Positions 26,622-35,807 of a stretch of DNA of 53,570 nt are shown piece by piece. The stretch is from NCBI GenBank assembly GCA_017601225.1, contig JAFNIX010000013.1, forward strand, positions 1-53,570. Direction: 5' to 3'. The DNA is from Candidatus Brockarchaeota archaeon. Its GTDB lineage: Archaea > Thermoproteota > EX4484-205 > JAAOZP01. Each line of letters starts with the position of its first letter. Position 1 is the stretch's first letter. Under the pieces are notes generated by a model. That model did no database searches, was not told the DNA's origin, and saw only the letters and a program-made list of their open reading frames with translations. The position numbers and the translations under genes were made by a program.

Positions 26622-28898
26622 TCACTTTTCCTCCATCAGGCTGCTGGCCACAGCCTGCCCAAGGGATATTCCGCCGTCGTTAGTCGGAACAATATTGTTG
26701 AAGAAGGTTTTCAAACCATGCTCCTCAGCTAAATGTTTAACCCTTGAAGAAAGTATCCTGTTCTGAAAAACTCCTCCTGTTAAGACGATTATGTCAACCC
26801 CCTCCTCAAGCCTTATAGTGTCCGCCAGTTCAACAGTGATCTTGGCGATGGTTTCGTGAAACCTTCGGCTGATTGTTTTAACCGATGTGCGGTTTTCAAG
26901 GTCTTCAACTATCGAGCGTATAATGGGGGCGGTGTCCACAACATACTCTTCCTCACCCATGATTTTAAACGGATAGCTTTCCCCGTTGACTTCTCCAGCC
27001 GCCATTTCAAGCATTACAGCTGGCTCCCCCTCAAAGGTTCTTGTTAAACATATCCCTAGGAGGGCTGAGACGGCGTCGAACATTCTCCCTAGGCCACATG
27101 TCATAGGGGTGTTAATCCTCCTATCGATCATCCTCTTCAAAACCGTTTTAACATTATCGCTCAGCCCGATTTCGATCTTTAAAGCATCCTCGCCCAATGC
27201 GTCGTAAAGATAGCTGAAAGCCATTCTTGCAGGCTCTGTGATGGCCTTCTCGCCGCCAGGCATGGGGACATATTTGAAGTGACCCCTCCTAACGTATTCC
27301 CCTCTTCTCACAACTATGAACTCAGAACCCCAGAGGCTCCCGTCCTCACCGTAGCCGGTTCCGTCAAAAGCTATTCCTAGGGCGTCTAAACCAAGAATGC
27401 TGTTCTCAGCCATTGCTGAGAGCACATGAGCGTAATGATGTTGGACAGCAGTCTTCTCGCCTTCCAGCGAAAAACCTATCTGGGTTGAATAATACGCCGG
27501 ATGGAGGTCGTGGGCAATCCTGCTGTACTTCAGGTTTAAAAGCCGCTGCATATTTCTAATAGCCTCAAGATATCGTTTCCTGATGAACATGTTCTCCAGG
27601 TCACCCATATACTGGCTCATGAAAACCCTGCTTTTTTTAGCTAAAGCGAAAGTATTATTCAGATCGGCTCCCATCGCGAGCACGCCGTCAACCTTGATCT
27701 CAACCTCAACCGGCTCCGGTACGAAGCCCCGGCTCCTTCTGAGGAGTCTAAGCCTGCCGTCTTGAACGAAGCCTACTGAGTCGTCTGCAAAATTAACAAT
27801 CCTACGGTTGTAGGTTAGAATGTAGTCAGCCATATCTTTAAACTTTTCAAACGCTTCACTATCCCTGTAAACTATCGGCTCCTCAGAAATGTTTCCACTC
27901 GTCAAAACTATTGCCGGAGGATCAACGTTCCTCATGAGAATATGGTGTATCGGAGTATAGGGCAGAAAGACTCCGAGATACCTCATGCCTGGGGCAACCT
28001 GCTCAACAACAGGATTGGGCTCCTTCTTTTTTGCGAGAATAATCGGGGCGGAATAATGAGTCAACCATTCTTTCTCTGAATCGTTGAGCTCAACAATCCT
28101 CTCCGCCTCCTCAACGCTCTTAACCATTATTGCGAAAGGCTTATTGCCCCTTCTCTTCCTCCTCCTAAGCTCAGTGACGCTGCTCCCGCTGGTTGCATCG
28201 CAAGCAAGGTGGAAACCGCCATATCCTTTAACCGCAACTATGAAACCCCTGTTTATCAGCCTAGCCGCTTCGGAAATAGGGTTTTCAACCCTAATTGGCC
28301 TGCCCTGATGGTAGAGCCTAGCCGTCGGCCCACACCTGCTGCAAGCATTAGGCTCAGCCTTAAACCTCCTGTTGGAAGGCTCAGAATACTCCTTCTCGCA
28401 GTCGCTGCACATCTTGAACTTTTTCATGCTCGTGTTAACCCTGTCGTAGGGAAGCTTCTCAAGTATAGTGAAACGGGGGCCGCAGTTTATGCAGTTTATG
28501 AACGGGTAAAGATGTCTCCTATCCTCAGGGTTAAACAGCTCGTTTAAACAATCATTGCAGACAGCTACGTCGGGGGGGCAAAGAGTCTCAACCTCCTCGC
28601 TGAGGGTCTGTTCAACCCTGAAACCCCTGTATCCTCTCGGAGTTATCTGGACACAGGAGAATGTTTTAACAACCGCCCTAGGGGGCTTCTCAACCCTAAG
28701 CCTCTCTATGAACCGCAGGCAGTCCTCAGGCCTTCCTTCAACCTCTATTAGCACACCGTTGCCGGAGTTTAATACGAAACCATTCAAGCGTAGGGTGTTA
28801 GCAATATTGTATACGAAAGGCCTGTATCCGACGCCCTGCACAATGCCGTTCACATTAATCCGGTATGCTGCCACCTCCTCCGGCCTCTGGCTAGGCAT
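26622..28898 (-). CDS. hypF: [NiFe] hydrogenase maturation carbamoyltransferase HypF
   Basis: Converts carbamoyl phosphate to a carbamoyl-adenylate and hands it to HypE. Domains in order: acylphosphatase (VNGIVQGVGYRPFVYN) near residues 10-95, two zinc fingers with CNDC...CINC and CSDC...CSRC near 105-185, a YrdC-like domain (PFAIMVKS, LTSGNISEEP) and a Kae1-like domain with VQHHYAHVLSAMAE and VLTGGVFQN. Start: ATG 28898 gives 758 residues and begins right before the acylphosphatase domain; a TATA box centred near 28932 would start the mRNA about eight bases upstream. The ATG at 28982 lies upstream of that promoter. First gene of the hyp operon. Confidence 0.95.
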   Translation of the reverse strand: MPSQRPEEVAAYRINVNGIVQGVGYRPFVYNIANTLRLNGFVLNSGNGVLIEVEGRPEDCLRFIERLRVEKPPRAVVKTFSCVQITPRGYRGFRVEQTLSEEVETLCPPDVAVCNDCLNELFNPEDRRHLYPFINCINCGPRFTILEKLPYDRVNTSMKKFKMCSDCEKEYSEPSNRRFKAEPNACSRCGPTARLYHQGRPIRVENPISEAARLINRGFIVAVKGYGGFHLACDATSGSSVTELRRRKRRGNKPFAIMVKSVEEAERIVELNDSEKEWLTHYSAPIILAKKKEPNPVVEQVAPGMRYLGVFLPYTPIHHILMRNVDPPAIVLTSGNISEEPIVYRDSEAFEKFKDMADYILTYNRRIVNFADDSVGFVQDGRLRLLRRSRGFVPEPVEVEIKVDGVLAMGADLNNTFALAKKSRVFMSQYMGDLENMFIRKRYLEAIRNMQRLLNLKYSRIAHDLHPAYYSTQIGFSLEGEKTAVQHHYAHVLSAMAENSILGLDALGIAFDGTGYGEDGSLWGSEFIVVRRGEYVRRGHFKYVPMPGGEKAITEPARMAFSYLYDALGEDALKIEIGLSDNVKTVLKRMIDRRINTPMTCGLGRMFDAVSALLGICLTRTFEGEPAVMLEMAAGEVNGESYPFKIMGEEEYVVDTAPIIRSIVEDLENRTSVKTISRRFHETIAKITVELADTIRLEEGVDIIVLTGGVFQNRILSSRVKHLAEEHGLKTFFNNIVPTNDGGISLGQAVASSLMEEK

Positions 28899-28927
28899 CT
28901 GATGTTTCCAGCATTTTTTCCAACAGG

Positions 28928-28935
28928 ATATAAAT
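28928..28935 (-). promoter_or_regulatory. TATA box of the hypFCDE operon
   Basis: ATTTATAT read on the minus strand, centred at about 28932; the predicted transcript start at about 28905 lies seven bases before the hypF ATG at 28898. It rules against the upstream ATG at 28982. Confidence 0.6.
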
Positions 28936-29093
28936 ACGTTTTCTCCGAAAAATGCCAGACCTCCTTTTAAAGGCTTTAACATACGCTGGTGTTGAGAATC
29001 ATGCTACTGTTTAATCTTGTAAATATGCTGCCCACGTTTTAAGTATGCCGCATAATGCCTGTTAAGCCAACAGAGACGTTGTAGATAATTTGT

Positions 29094-30056
29094 TTAAATT
29101 GCAAGTAGACTGACCAGCCTATACTTATCCTCATCTATCTTTTTAACGCTGGTGTATGAGTCCAGTATGCTAATGTCCACAACCCTATTGTCCCTGAGGC
29201 CTATAACCCTGTTCTTCTTGCCCTCAGAAATCAGCCTGACAGCATGGTTTCCAAAGAGGCAGGCTAAGGTCCTCGACCTTGCCGAAGGTGCTCCGCCTCT
29301 TTGAATATGACCAAGCACAGTCACCCTGAAATCATACCCAGTAAGCCTACTGAGCCTTGAAGCCATTTCAAACGGGTTTCCCATGGCTCCTTCTGCCTTC
29401 ACTATTATACTGGACTTCTTGCCAAGCGAAGCCATTTTCAAGAGTCTTTGACCGATATCCTCATGATTTACAGGGTGCTCCGGTATCAGAGCGATCTCGG
29501 CGCCTGAGGCAAGGGCGACGTCTACGGCGAGGAAGCCGCGTTGCCTCCCCATAACCTCAACGATGAAATCTCTTTCAAACGTTACCGCAGTATCCCTTAT
29601 CTTGTCTATCGCTCCAACAGCGGTGTTGACAGCAGTGTCAAAGCCTATCGTCTCGTCAACGCCAGCTATATCGTTGTCTATTGAAGCAGCTAAGACAGTG
29701 ACGGGTATGCCGCTAACCTCGCTAATCTCCTTAGCGCCCTTCATAGACCCGTCTCCGCCGATCGCGACAAGCCAGTCAACATTCATAGTCTTGAGGTTAT
29801 CCGAGGCCTTCTCCAATCCCTCAGGTGTTTTGAAAAGCTCGCACCTGCTTGATTTCAGCATGCTTCCACCCAGGTTTATTATTCCACTCACATCTCTAGG
29901 ACTCAGTTTTCTGAAGGAGTTTTCTATTAGACCCATATATCCCCGTTCAACGCCGAGCACCTCGAAGCCTTGTGAAGCAGCGGATCTGACCACCGCCCTG
30001 ATTGCAGCATTTACACCTGGCGCGTCTCCCCCTGGAGTCACTACCGCAATATTCAT
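29094..30056 (-). CDS. 6-phosphofructokinase, PfkA family, ATP-type signature
   Basis: Phosphorylates fructose 6-phosphate. 320 residues, full length for PfkA. Donor site: TPGGDAPGVNAAIRAVVR near residue 8 and AIGGDGSMKG near residue 97. The glycine after GGD is the ATP-type signature. Catalytic loop ASIDNDIAGVDETIGFDTA keeps the base aspartate, but the usual PGTIDND (ATP) or PKTIDND (PPi) reads AASIDND. Sugar site: EVMGRQRGFLA and LGHIQRGGAPS. Donor assignment to ATP is inferred from GGDGS only. A second PfkA at 51496-52521 has the opposite signature. Start ATG 30056; monocistronic, divergent from the prenyl synthase. Confidence 0.88.
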   Translation of the reverse strand: MNIAVVTPGGDAPGVNAAIRAVVRSAASQGFEVLGVERGYMGLIENSFRKLSPRDVSGIINLGGSMLKSSRCELFKTPEGLEKASDNLKTMNVDWLVAIGGDGSMKGAKEISEVSGIPVTVLAASIDNDIAGVDETIGFDTAVNTAVGAIDKIRDTAVTFERDFIVEVMGRQRGFLAVDVALASGAEIALIPEHPVNHEDIGQRLLKMASLGKKSSIIVKAEGAMGNPFEMASRLSRLTGYDFRVTVLGHIQRGGAPSARSRTLACLFGNHAVRLISEGKKNRVIGLRDNRVVDISILDSYTSVKKIDEDKYRLVSLLAI

Positions 30057-30141
30057 TGACTAAGCCCTGTCTCAGGCTGGGATAAAAAGCTTAGCCACGG
30101 GTAAAGAGTTTTTAAACACGTTTTGAGGCTAAATCTGCATA

Positions 30142-31167
30142 TTGAAGGAGGATAAGGGGCTTCCCGAGCTGCTTGAAGAGGTTGCTAGGAGTGTTGAACC
30201 AGTGATTTATGATGCTCTCTGCGAGAATGCTTCGCCGGAGTTCCAAGAAGTTCTACTCTACCCTGTGAAGGCGGGTGGAAAACGGATTCGGCCAGCAGTC
30301 CTGATGCTTTCATGCGAGGCTGCGGGTGGGAATCCTGAAGACGCTCTGAATTCTGCAGCAGCAATAGAACTTATCCACAACTATACTCTCATAATAGACG
30401 ACATTATTGATCACGGCGAGGTCAGGAGGGGTATGCCTACTTTATGGCGGAAGTATGGTTTAACAATGGCTCTTCTAGCAGCTGTCCAGTACAGGGAGGT
30501 CGTTTCAGAGCTGCTTCTGAAGTCTAGGAACTCTAACAGGCTGCTCTCCATCGTTGACCGTTATGTTATGAGACTTGTAGAAGGTGAGCGTCTAGACGTT
30601 CTCTTCGAGCAGGTTGGTAGGGATGATGATCCTTATGTTGTTGAGCACCGGAGGATGAGTATTAGTTTCGACGACTATGTGGAAATGGTTGTCCGCAAGA
30701 CTTCATCCCTCTATGAGGCGAGTGCGATGATGGGTGCTGTGGAAGCCGGTGCGAGTGAGAATATTGTTGAAGCGTTTAGAGGGTTCGGCTTAAACCTTGG
30801 AATATCTTTCCAAATTGTAGACGACCTTCTTGACCTGTTTGGCTCAACCGCTGAAACAGGTAAACAGGTTGGGAAAGATGTTTTGGAGCATAAGCTTGGG
30901 AACATGCTGATTCTCAGGGGGCTTGAGAGGATGGATGGTGAGAGCAAAAGGTTTTTCCTGAGCGTTTTAAGAAGTAAACAGGTTTCCCAGGAGGATTTAG
31001 ATGAGGCTTTAAACATTCTGGCTAGAACCGGTGTTAGGGAGAACGCTGTGAAGGAAGCATGGCTTTTCTCAGAGAAGGCCAAGTCAATGCTAAGCATGCT
31101 CCCGGATTCGAAGGCTAAGAGTCTCCTGTTCCAGCTTGCCGACTACGTCGTTTACAGGAACAGGTGA
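30142..31167 (+). CDS. Geranylgeranyl/farnesyl diphosphate synthase (polyprenyl synthase)
   Basis: Condenses isopentenyl diphosphate to make the C20 (or C15) chain for archaeal ether lipids. 341 residues. The first Asp-rich motif DDIIDHGEVRRG lies near residue 84 and the second, DDLLDLFG, near residue 228, both intact for Mg2+-diphosphate binding. KAGGKRIRPAVL near residue 50 is the IPP-binding segment and KTSSLYEASAMMG follows before the second motif. Chain length cannot be settled from sequence here. Start TTG 30142 is assumed; no better start upstream. It runs three bases before the isopentenyl phosphate kinase ATG, so the two are one operon. Confidence 0.9.
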   Translation: MKEDKGLPELLEEVARSVEPVIYDALCENASPEFQEVLLYPVKAGGKRIRPAVLMLSCEAAGGNPEDALNSAAAIELIHNYTLIIDDIIDHGEVRRGMPTLWRKYGLTMALLAAVQYREVVSELLLKSRNSNRLLSIVDRYVMRLVEGERLDVLFEQVGRDDDPYVVEHRRMSISFDDYVEMVVRKTSSLYEASAMMGAVEAGASENIVEAFRGFGLNLGISFQIVDDLLDLFGSTAETGKQVGKDVLEHKLGNMLILRGLERMDGESKRFFLSVLRSKQVSQEDLDEALNILARTGVRENAVKEAWLFSEKAKSMLSMLPDSKAKSLLFQLADYVVYRNR

Positions 31168-31170
31168 AAA

Positions 31171-31965
31171 ATGAAGCCCCTAGTCATTGTCAAGCTTGGG
31201 GGAAGCGTGATAACCAGGAAGGATGAGCCTTTCACGCCTAACATTCCTGTGATAGGGCAGGTTTCGAAACAGGTTTCAGAACTCCTCCGAGATTACAGTC
31301 TTATCCTGGTTCACGGTGGAGGCTCATACGGGCATGTTGTTGCTTCAGAGTATCGTGTTGCCGAGGGTTATCTTCAGCCAGGCCAGCTCATAGGGTTGTC
31401 AAGGGTTAAGCTGAAGATGAACGAGCTGACTCAGCTAATACTTACGAGCCTAGCTTCGCACGGTGTTCCAGCAGTACCGGTTACTCCCGTCAGCTGTTTA
31501 ACCTGCTCATCGGGTAGGATAGAAAGCTTTTTCACCGAGCCGCTGAGAATGATGCTGAGCCTAGGCCTCGTGCCGTTGATCCCCGGAGACATTGCCATGG
31601 ATTCCTCCGAGAAAAGGTTCACAATAGTCTCAGGGGACCAGTTGTCCTCGTTTCTCGCTGTTAAGCTGGATGCCGTAAAGCTCGTGTACGGGACTGATGT
31701 TGACGGCGTCTTCACCGGCGACCCTAGGCTTAATCCTAATGCAAGCCTGATACGCGTTTTGAGGAGGAGCATGTTGCCGAGCCTAACAGCCTCGCTTAGA
31801 CCGTGCGACGTAACCGGGGGAATCTATAGGAAGATTGAGGAGGGGCTGTATGCTGCTGAAAAAGGTGTTAGAGTGATTATTGGAAACCTGACTAGACCAG
31901 ATGCTTTAAGCCTCATGGTTAGGGATGAGGCAAGTGTTGAATGCACTATTCTAGAAGCCGGATGA
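31171..31965 (+). CDS. Isopentenyl phosphate kinase
   Basis: Makes isopentenyl diphosphate from isopentenyl phosphate, the last step of the archaeal alternative mevalonate pathway. 264 residues of the amino-acid-kinase fold: VKLGGSVIT at the start, VHGGGSYGH with His55 as the counterpart of the catalytic His60 of the Methanocaldococcus enzyme, GDIAMDSS and [10 protein letters not shown], then [13 protein letters not shown] and [11 protein letters not shown]. It follows the prenyl synthase by three bases, supplying its substrate directly. The 3' end overlaps the convergent regulator by 20 bases. Start ATG 31171. Confidence 0.94.
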   Translation: MKPLVIVKLGGSVITRKDEPFTPNIPVIGQVSKQVSELLRDYSLILVHGGGSYGHVVASEYRVAEGYLQPGQLIGLSRVKLKMNELTQLILTSLASHGVPAVPVTPVSCLTCSSGRIESFFTEPLRMMLSLGLVPLIPGDIAMDSSEKRFTIVSGDQLSSFLAVKLDAVKLVYGTDVDGVFTGDPRLNPNASLIRVLRRSMLPSLTASLRPCDVTGGIYRKIEEGLYAAEKGVRVIIGNLTRPDALSLMVRDEASVECTILEAG

Positions 31966-32512
31966 GCCTTGAAGTCAAAACGTAGAGAAGAATGCCAAGC
32001 AGTATTCCTCCAAGAACATAAGTGTATACTCCTGCACGCATTGCTTCAGCAGACGCTACGAGTACTGTGGACAATCCTATGATCACTGGTATGAGCCTCT
32101 TAGGCCTTAAGCCTGTAGCTGCATGCTTCTTAACCCTTACAGCCGTCTCTTCTTTCTCAACTTTTCCAGTTTCAGAGTGTGTCGCTAACACTTCCCCGCC
32201 TTTCTCAACCCTAACTATTTCAGAATGCATCCTAACTATTTCCGAGACTATTGTCTTCGCAACCTCTGTAGCGCTATACATCTCCACGTTTCCAACCTTC
32301 CTTCTGAAGACGAGCCTACTTCTCTCCAACGTTTCCAGATGGTGGTCTACGAGCTGCCTGGAATACCCTAAGGTTTTAGAAAGCGACGCCACCGTGCCCT
32401 CTTTGTTAAGCAGTTCCATCATTATCCTTATCCTGTGCGGGTTTGAAGCAACCTCGATCATCCTGAGCTTCTCAGGGTCGAGTTGGGGCTTTCCTTTCTC
32501 CTCGTTCAACAA
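31946..32512 (-). CDS. Winged-helix regulator with two C-terminal membrane helices
   Basis: 188 residues. Residues 15-90 form an ArsR-like winged helix ([17 protein letters not shown], then [30 protein letters not shown]). A charged linker with two KVEKEE-type repeats leads to two hydrophobic helices near residues 138-160 and 163-185. It is probably a membrane-bound transcription regulator; the signal is unknown. TTG 32512 is taken as start; a stop in frame about 50 bases upstream limits extension. Convergent with isopentenyl phosphate kinase and divergent from the DUF123 gene. Confidence 0.72.
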   Translation of the reverse strand: MLNEEKGKPQLDPEKLRMIEVASNPHRIRIMMELLNKEGTVASLSKTLGYSRQLVDHHLETLERSRLVFRRKVGNVEMYSATEVAKTIVSEIVRMHSEIVRVEKGGEVLATHSETGKVEKEETAVRVKKHAATGLRPKRLIPVIIGLSTVLVASAEAMRAGVYTYVLGGILLGILLYVLTSRLIRLLE

Positions 32513-32560
32513 TGCTTTTCTCAGAAGCTCGGAGTTTCTTAAGCATTCTGATCCAAGTGA

Positions 32561-33028
32561 GTGCTATTGAAGGGATCCTATATTCTCGTCATCTCAATCG
32601 GGAGACGTGTCTCGTTTAAGCCGGGTTCTCTTCCAAGGGTCAGGCTTCCCCCCGGCTGCTATGTTTACGTTGGCTCCGCAATGGGTCCGGGCGGATTTGA
32701 GAAAAGGGTTTTGAGACACTTTAGGAGGAATAAGAGAGCAAGGTGGCACATAGATTATTTGACGAGGCTCAGGAGTGTTAGGGTTGAAAGCGTTATCTAC
32801 ACTCCTCTCCCACGCGGAGAGTCGAGGCTTACACGCATACTCTCCTCCTCGGGTTTCGTTAAAGTGGTTAAGGGGTTCGGCACAACCGACTCTCCAAGCG
32901 ATTTTTCCCACCTCCTGTTCTCCGAGGAGGGTTTGAGAAAGACTGTTAGAAGAATAGCTTTAGCTATGGGGAGAGACGGCTTAGAGTATAGGTTTATCAG
33001 CCGAGAGGCTTTAATAAACCGGTCTTAA
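32561..33028 (+). CDS. DUF123 GIY-YIG-type (Uri superfamily) putative nuclease
   Basis: 155 residues of the archaeal DUF123/COG1833 family, distantly GIY-YIG. The start shows KGSYILVI followed by [17 protein letters not shown], the counterpart of the GIY...YVG motif, and [13 protein letters not shown] near residue 60 contains the family's conserved Arg/His/Asp. A late [22 protein letters not shown] carries further conserved residues. Function is unproven; some members have been fused to DNA-repair nucleases. Start GTG 32561; the gene lies 10 bases before the hypothetical gene at 33039, likely co-transcribed. Confidence 0.8.
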   Translation: MLLKGSYILVISIGRRVSFKPGSLPRVRLPPGCYVYVGSAMGPGGFEKRVLRHFRRNKRARWHIDYLTRLRSVRVESVIYTPLPRGESRLTRILSSSGFVKVVKGFGTTDSPSDFSHLLFSEEGLRKTVRRIALAMGRDGLEYRFISREALINRS

Positions 33029-33038
33029 TGTTAAAAAC

Positions 33039-33317
33039 ATGTTTAAAAGATGGGCTGGAGGGGAGTACGAGCTTGAATTGACCCTTAGGCTTCAAGAGGT
33101 TGGAGATCCCTCTCCGACTAAAGCCGTTGAATGGGGAGACGAGCTCATCCCGCTCAGCATATTTCTGAAAGAGGCCAAGCAGGTTTCACCGTCAAACCCG
33201 AAGAGGATAAAGGTTCGTTCTAAGGGGCTTAAAATGAACCTGAAAATAGTTGGGATTGAGATTCTTAGGCTTGGGGAGAAATCGCTGGACCTGAGGCTTA
33301 TAGCTGAGAAGGAATAG
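33039..33317 (+). CDS. Small hypothetical protein, unrecognised
   Basis: 92 residues, beta-rich and charged: an alternating ELELTLRLQEVG strand near the start, a middle WGDELIPLSIFLKEA segment, a basic KRIKVRSKGLKMNLKIVG segment and a final strand LDLRLIAEKE. No signal peptide or cysteines. The pattern of short strands might fit an OB-like or swapped-hairpin fold, but I cannot place it. ATG 33039, 10 bases after the DUF123 stop, so co-transcribed. It ends one base before the convergent inositol-phosphate synthase. Confidence 0.55.
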   Translation: MFKRWAGGEYELELTLRLQEVGDPSPTKAVEWGDELIPLSIFLKEAKQVSPSNPKRIKVRSKGLKMNLKIVGIEILRLGEKSLDLRLIAEKE

Positions 33318-34373
33318 TCAACCGCAGTATTTAGATTGGAAGACCGCGGTGGCTTCAAACAGCCTTTTCTTTTCAAGCGTCTTCTTGAAACCGTAGTTGG
33401 AGATCTCGCGGACGTTTCCGCTGAGCCCGTCGTCCATAGACTTCGCTACAGCCCTTACAACATCCAGTATTATGTTTCCCGCATTAAGCCCGTCGTTAGA
33501 CCTCAGGCTAACGTTAATCGTGAAGCCGCCCCCCATGAAACCTGTTGCGCTAAACTGTAGATAGGTGATTCTATTGTTTCCCAGGAAGTCAACGTAGTCG
33601 GTTGTTCCAGAAACCACCTCCCAGCCTTCCTCAACCTCCTCGACTATGGATGATGTTTTAACCTGCTTCTTGAAATCCCTAAGATCCTCATACATCGTGT
33701 TAAGTGTTTCTAAACCGCCTCCAACGTCAAGCTGATAGCTTTTAACCGGCTTAACCCCCCTAGATTTGAGAAACGCCACAAGCCCCCTGTGTAAGGCTGT
33801 GCCTCCAAGCTGGCTCATTAGATCGTCTCCAACTACTATACGTCCCTTCTTCTCGAATTTCTCAATTATAACAGGGTTCGTAGCGACGCTTGCTGGAGTA
33901 GTGTTTACGAAGCTTGCTCCCGCCTCCCGTGCAGCCTCAGCATATGCTATCGAAGACTTGTCGAGACCGCTGGAAATCATGTTTACAGCTATTTCCACAT
34001 TGTTTTTCCTTAAGTATTCGATAATTTTCTCCCTATCCTGTTTCACGGGTTTAACCGTTGAAGCTAAATACGGGTTTAACTCGTCCTCCAGAAGCCCCCT
34101 CTCCACCACGATGCCAGTCTTAGGTAAGGCATAATGCTTCTCAAAAGCGTTTGGCTCAGAGAAAACCGCCTCAGCAAGATCTTTCCCGGTTTTCCTCTCA
34201 TCTATGTCTATTGCTGCTACGATCTGGATGTCGCTAACCCTGTAGCCTCCAACAACCGGGTGCCAAAGCCCCTCCTTCTCAGGGTTTGAAGAATAATAGT
34301 AAAGACCTTGAATGGCTGCTGAGGCACAGTTTCCCAACCCTATGAGCGCTACTCTTATTCGCTTTCTTGCCAT
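33318..34373 (-). CDS. Myo-inositol-1-phosphate synthase
   Basis: Converts glucose 6-phosphate to inositol phosphate with NAD+ as a recycled cofactor. 351 residues. The Rossmann start VALIGLGNCASAAIQGLYYY is the family's GxGN(x)AS pattern. It is followed by AAIDIDERKTGKDL, NMISSGLDKSSIAYAEAA, FVNTTPASVATNP, GDDLMSQLGGTALHRGLV and the substrate-site region GGGFTINVSLRSNDG. In archaea the product feeds inositol phospholipids and, in some thermophiles, the solute di-myo-inositol phosphate; neither next enzyme is in the window. Start ATG 34373, monocistronic. Confidence 0.93.
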   Translation of the reverse strand: MARKRIRVALIGLGNCASAAIQGLYYYSSNPEKEGLWHPVVGGYRVSDIQIVAAIDIDERKTGKDLAEAVFSEPNAFEKHYALPKTGIVVERGLLEDELNPYLASTVKPVKQDREKIIEYLRKNNVEIAVNMISSGLDKSSIAYAEAAREAGASFVNTTPASVATNPVIIEKFEKKGRIVVGDDLMSQLGGTALHRGLVAFLKSRGVKPVKSYQLDVGGGLETLNTMYEDLRDFKKQVKTSSIVEEVEEGWEVVSGTTDYVDFLGNNRITYLQFSATGFMGGGFTINVSLRSNDGLNAGNIILDVVRAVAKSMDDGLSGNVREISNYGFKKTLEKKRLFEATAVFQSKYCG

Positions 34374-34480
34374 GAGTGGAATATGTTTTACTAGTATATA
34401 ATATTTTTGCCCGATGGTTTAACAAAGCCAAACAACATACATCTGATTTTTCCACAATCCCTGAATCTGGAACCTGTTTT

Positions 34481-35164
34481 TCATGAGCATTGTAGGATGA
34501 TTTTCCTTAATTTTTCCCTAAGCTCATCCATGTTTGAAACAATAAGCTCGGCGCCAGCAGCCCTGAGCCTCTCAGCGTTAGATAGGCTTGAAACTATTCC
34601 TATTGGCTTAACCCCCGCACTCCTAGCTGCTGCAATATCTATGGGGGAGTCGCCAACGTAAATCGTTTTCTCCGGTTTAACACCGAGTTTCTCGCAAGCC
34701 TTAAGAATAATGTCTGGAAAAGGCTTAAGCCTATCGACATCGTTTCTCGTGAAAACATCGTTGAAAAATTTTTTCAAGCCCGTTTTTTCGAGAACTATTT
34801 CGACCGCCCTTTTGCAATTATTGGTGCAGATCGCCGTCTTGACCTCGTGCTCTTTAAGCCATGAGAGAAGTTCTAAAACACCATTCCTAACAACCGGTTT
34901 CTCAGCAGCCTTAAGCTCCAAAGCCTCCACAGCCTCGTAGACCTTGCTCCTTAGGACTTTTAACTCGTCTTCACTAAAACCCTTCCCCCGCATGAATTCT
35001 ACCGCGTCCTCAATGTTTATAGCAATAGGTTTAGACTCTGAAAGAACCCTCCTGTCAACACCCATTTCTAACAGCTTAGCTATACCAATCATTCTGGCTG
35101 AACCCAGATCATAGTTGAACTCTATAAGGGTACCATCCATATCCAGCAGCACTGCTTCAACCAT
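34481..35164 (-). CDS. HAD-family phosphatase (phosphoglycolate phosphatase-like)
   Basis: 227 residues of the haloacid dehalogenase superfamily. Motif I LLDMDGTLIEF (nucleophile Asp8, general-acid Asp10), motif II AICTNNCKRA near residue 118, a conserved Lys in RNDVDRLKPFPD, and motif IV YVGDSPIDIAAARSAG near residue 170. A helical cap lies between motif I and II. The GSARMIGIAKLL and GFSEDEL cap would set the substrate, which is unknown. Start ATG 35164. Next to two RAM-domain genes on the same strand, 32 bases from the nearer one. Confidence 0.86.
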   Translation of the reverse strand: MVEAVLLDMDGTLIEFNYDLGSARMIGIAKLLEMGVDRRVLSESKPIAINIEDAVEFMRGKGFSEDELKVLRSKVYEAVEALELKAAEKPVVRNGVLELLSWLKEHEVKTAICTNNCKRAVEIVLEKTGLKKFFNDVFTRNDVDRLKPFPDIILKACEKLGVKPEKTIYVGDSPIDIAAARSAGVKPIGIVSSLSNAERLRAAGAELIVSNMDELREKLRKIILQCS

Positions 35165-35196
35165 CTAGCCGCATAGGCAGCATTAAGAAACTGTTT

Positions 35197-35442
35197 TTAA
35201 ATCTTAGCGCGCTCAACCGAGAGCACTACGCGAGTATCCGTCGTAACGATTGACTCAACACCTCTTATTTTCAGAACCGTCTTCATAAGCCTCTCCACGT
35301 CTAACACATCCACCCTGATCAACAGATCTATGTCCCCAGTTAACTCCATGATCTCTCTAACCTCATCGATGCTTAGAAGCTTCTCCATGACCTTCTCCCT
35401 GTTAAAGCCCTTCCCTATCTTAGCGAGCACGAAAGCTTGCAT
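35197..35442 (-). CDS. Stand-alone Lrp/AsnC ligand-binding (RAM) protein
   Basis: 81 residues: only the C-terminal effector domain of Lrp/AsnC regulators, with no DNA-binding helix-turn-helix. The beta-alpha-beta-beta-alpha-beta order is visible: MQAFVLAKIG, REKVMEKLLSI, VREIMELTGDIDLLIRVDV, VERLMKTVLKIRG, VESIVTTDTRVVLSVE. The GDIDLLI strand is the family signature. Such domains form octameric amino-acid-sensing discs in archaea. It is the second gene of a tandem pair and precedes the HAD phosphatase. ATG 35442. Confidence 0.88.
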   Translation of the reverse strand: MQAFVLAKIGKGFNREKVMEKLLSIDEVREIMELTGDIDLLIRVDVLDVERLMKTVLKIRGVESIVTTDTRVVLSVERAKI

Positions 35443-35481
35443 TCTAAGGTTTAATCAAGGCAGCCGGAATATATGTTTTTC

Positions 35482-35715
35482 CTATTTAACGATATGTGAC
35501 AAAACTATGCGCGTGTCCGTTGACTCTACGCCTTTAACGCTAAGTATCTCGTCGACTATTCTCCTAAGATCTGTTTCAGAAGGGGCTTCAACCTCAACAA
35601 GTAGGTCTATGTCCCCAGTCAGCTCGTAAACCTTTTTCACACCTTTTATTTGAAGAACTTTTTCAACATTGCCTTGGAAGCTGCTTGAAACCTTTACTAG
35701 TATTATCGCCTCCAT
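35482..35715 (-). CDS. Stand-alone Lrp/AsnC ligand-binding (RAM) protein, second copy
   Basis: About 77 residues, again RAM domain only: MEAIILVKVSSSFQGN, VEKVLQIKGVKKVYELTGDID and LLVEVEAPSETDLRR, ending VVLSHIV. It differs from its neighbour in most positions, so the duplication is old. ATG 35715 is preferred over ATG 35733: the longer form only adds MHHSHF, and a TATA-like GCTTATCTT about 32 bases upstream puts the transcript start near 35720. Divergent from the SSB gene; the two share about 90 bases of promoter. Confidence 0.85.
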   Translation of the reverse strand: MEAIILVKVSSSFQGNVEKVLQIKGVKKVYELTGDIDLLVEVEAPSETDLRRIVDEILSVKGVESTDTRIVLSHIVK

Positions 35716-35807
35716 GAAATGTGAGTGATGCATGTCTCAAGATAAGCTTTTCTCCGGGGGAAAGGTTAAATATAGCCTTGATAATGGTTTCGCGGAGATG
35801 AGAAGAA

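Noticed and set aside
26656..28982. Long HypF form starting at ATG 28982
   Set aside because: The extra 28 codons lie upstream of the TATA box and have no family similarity; the acylphosphatase domain starts just after ATG 28898.
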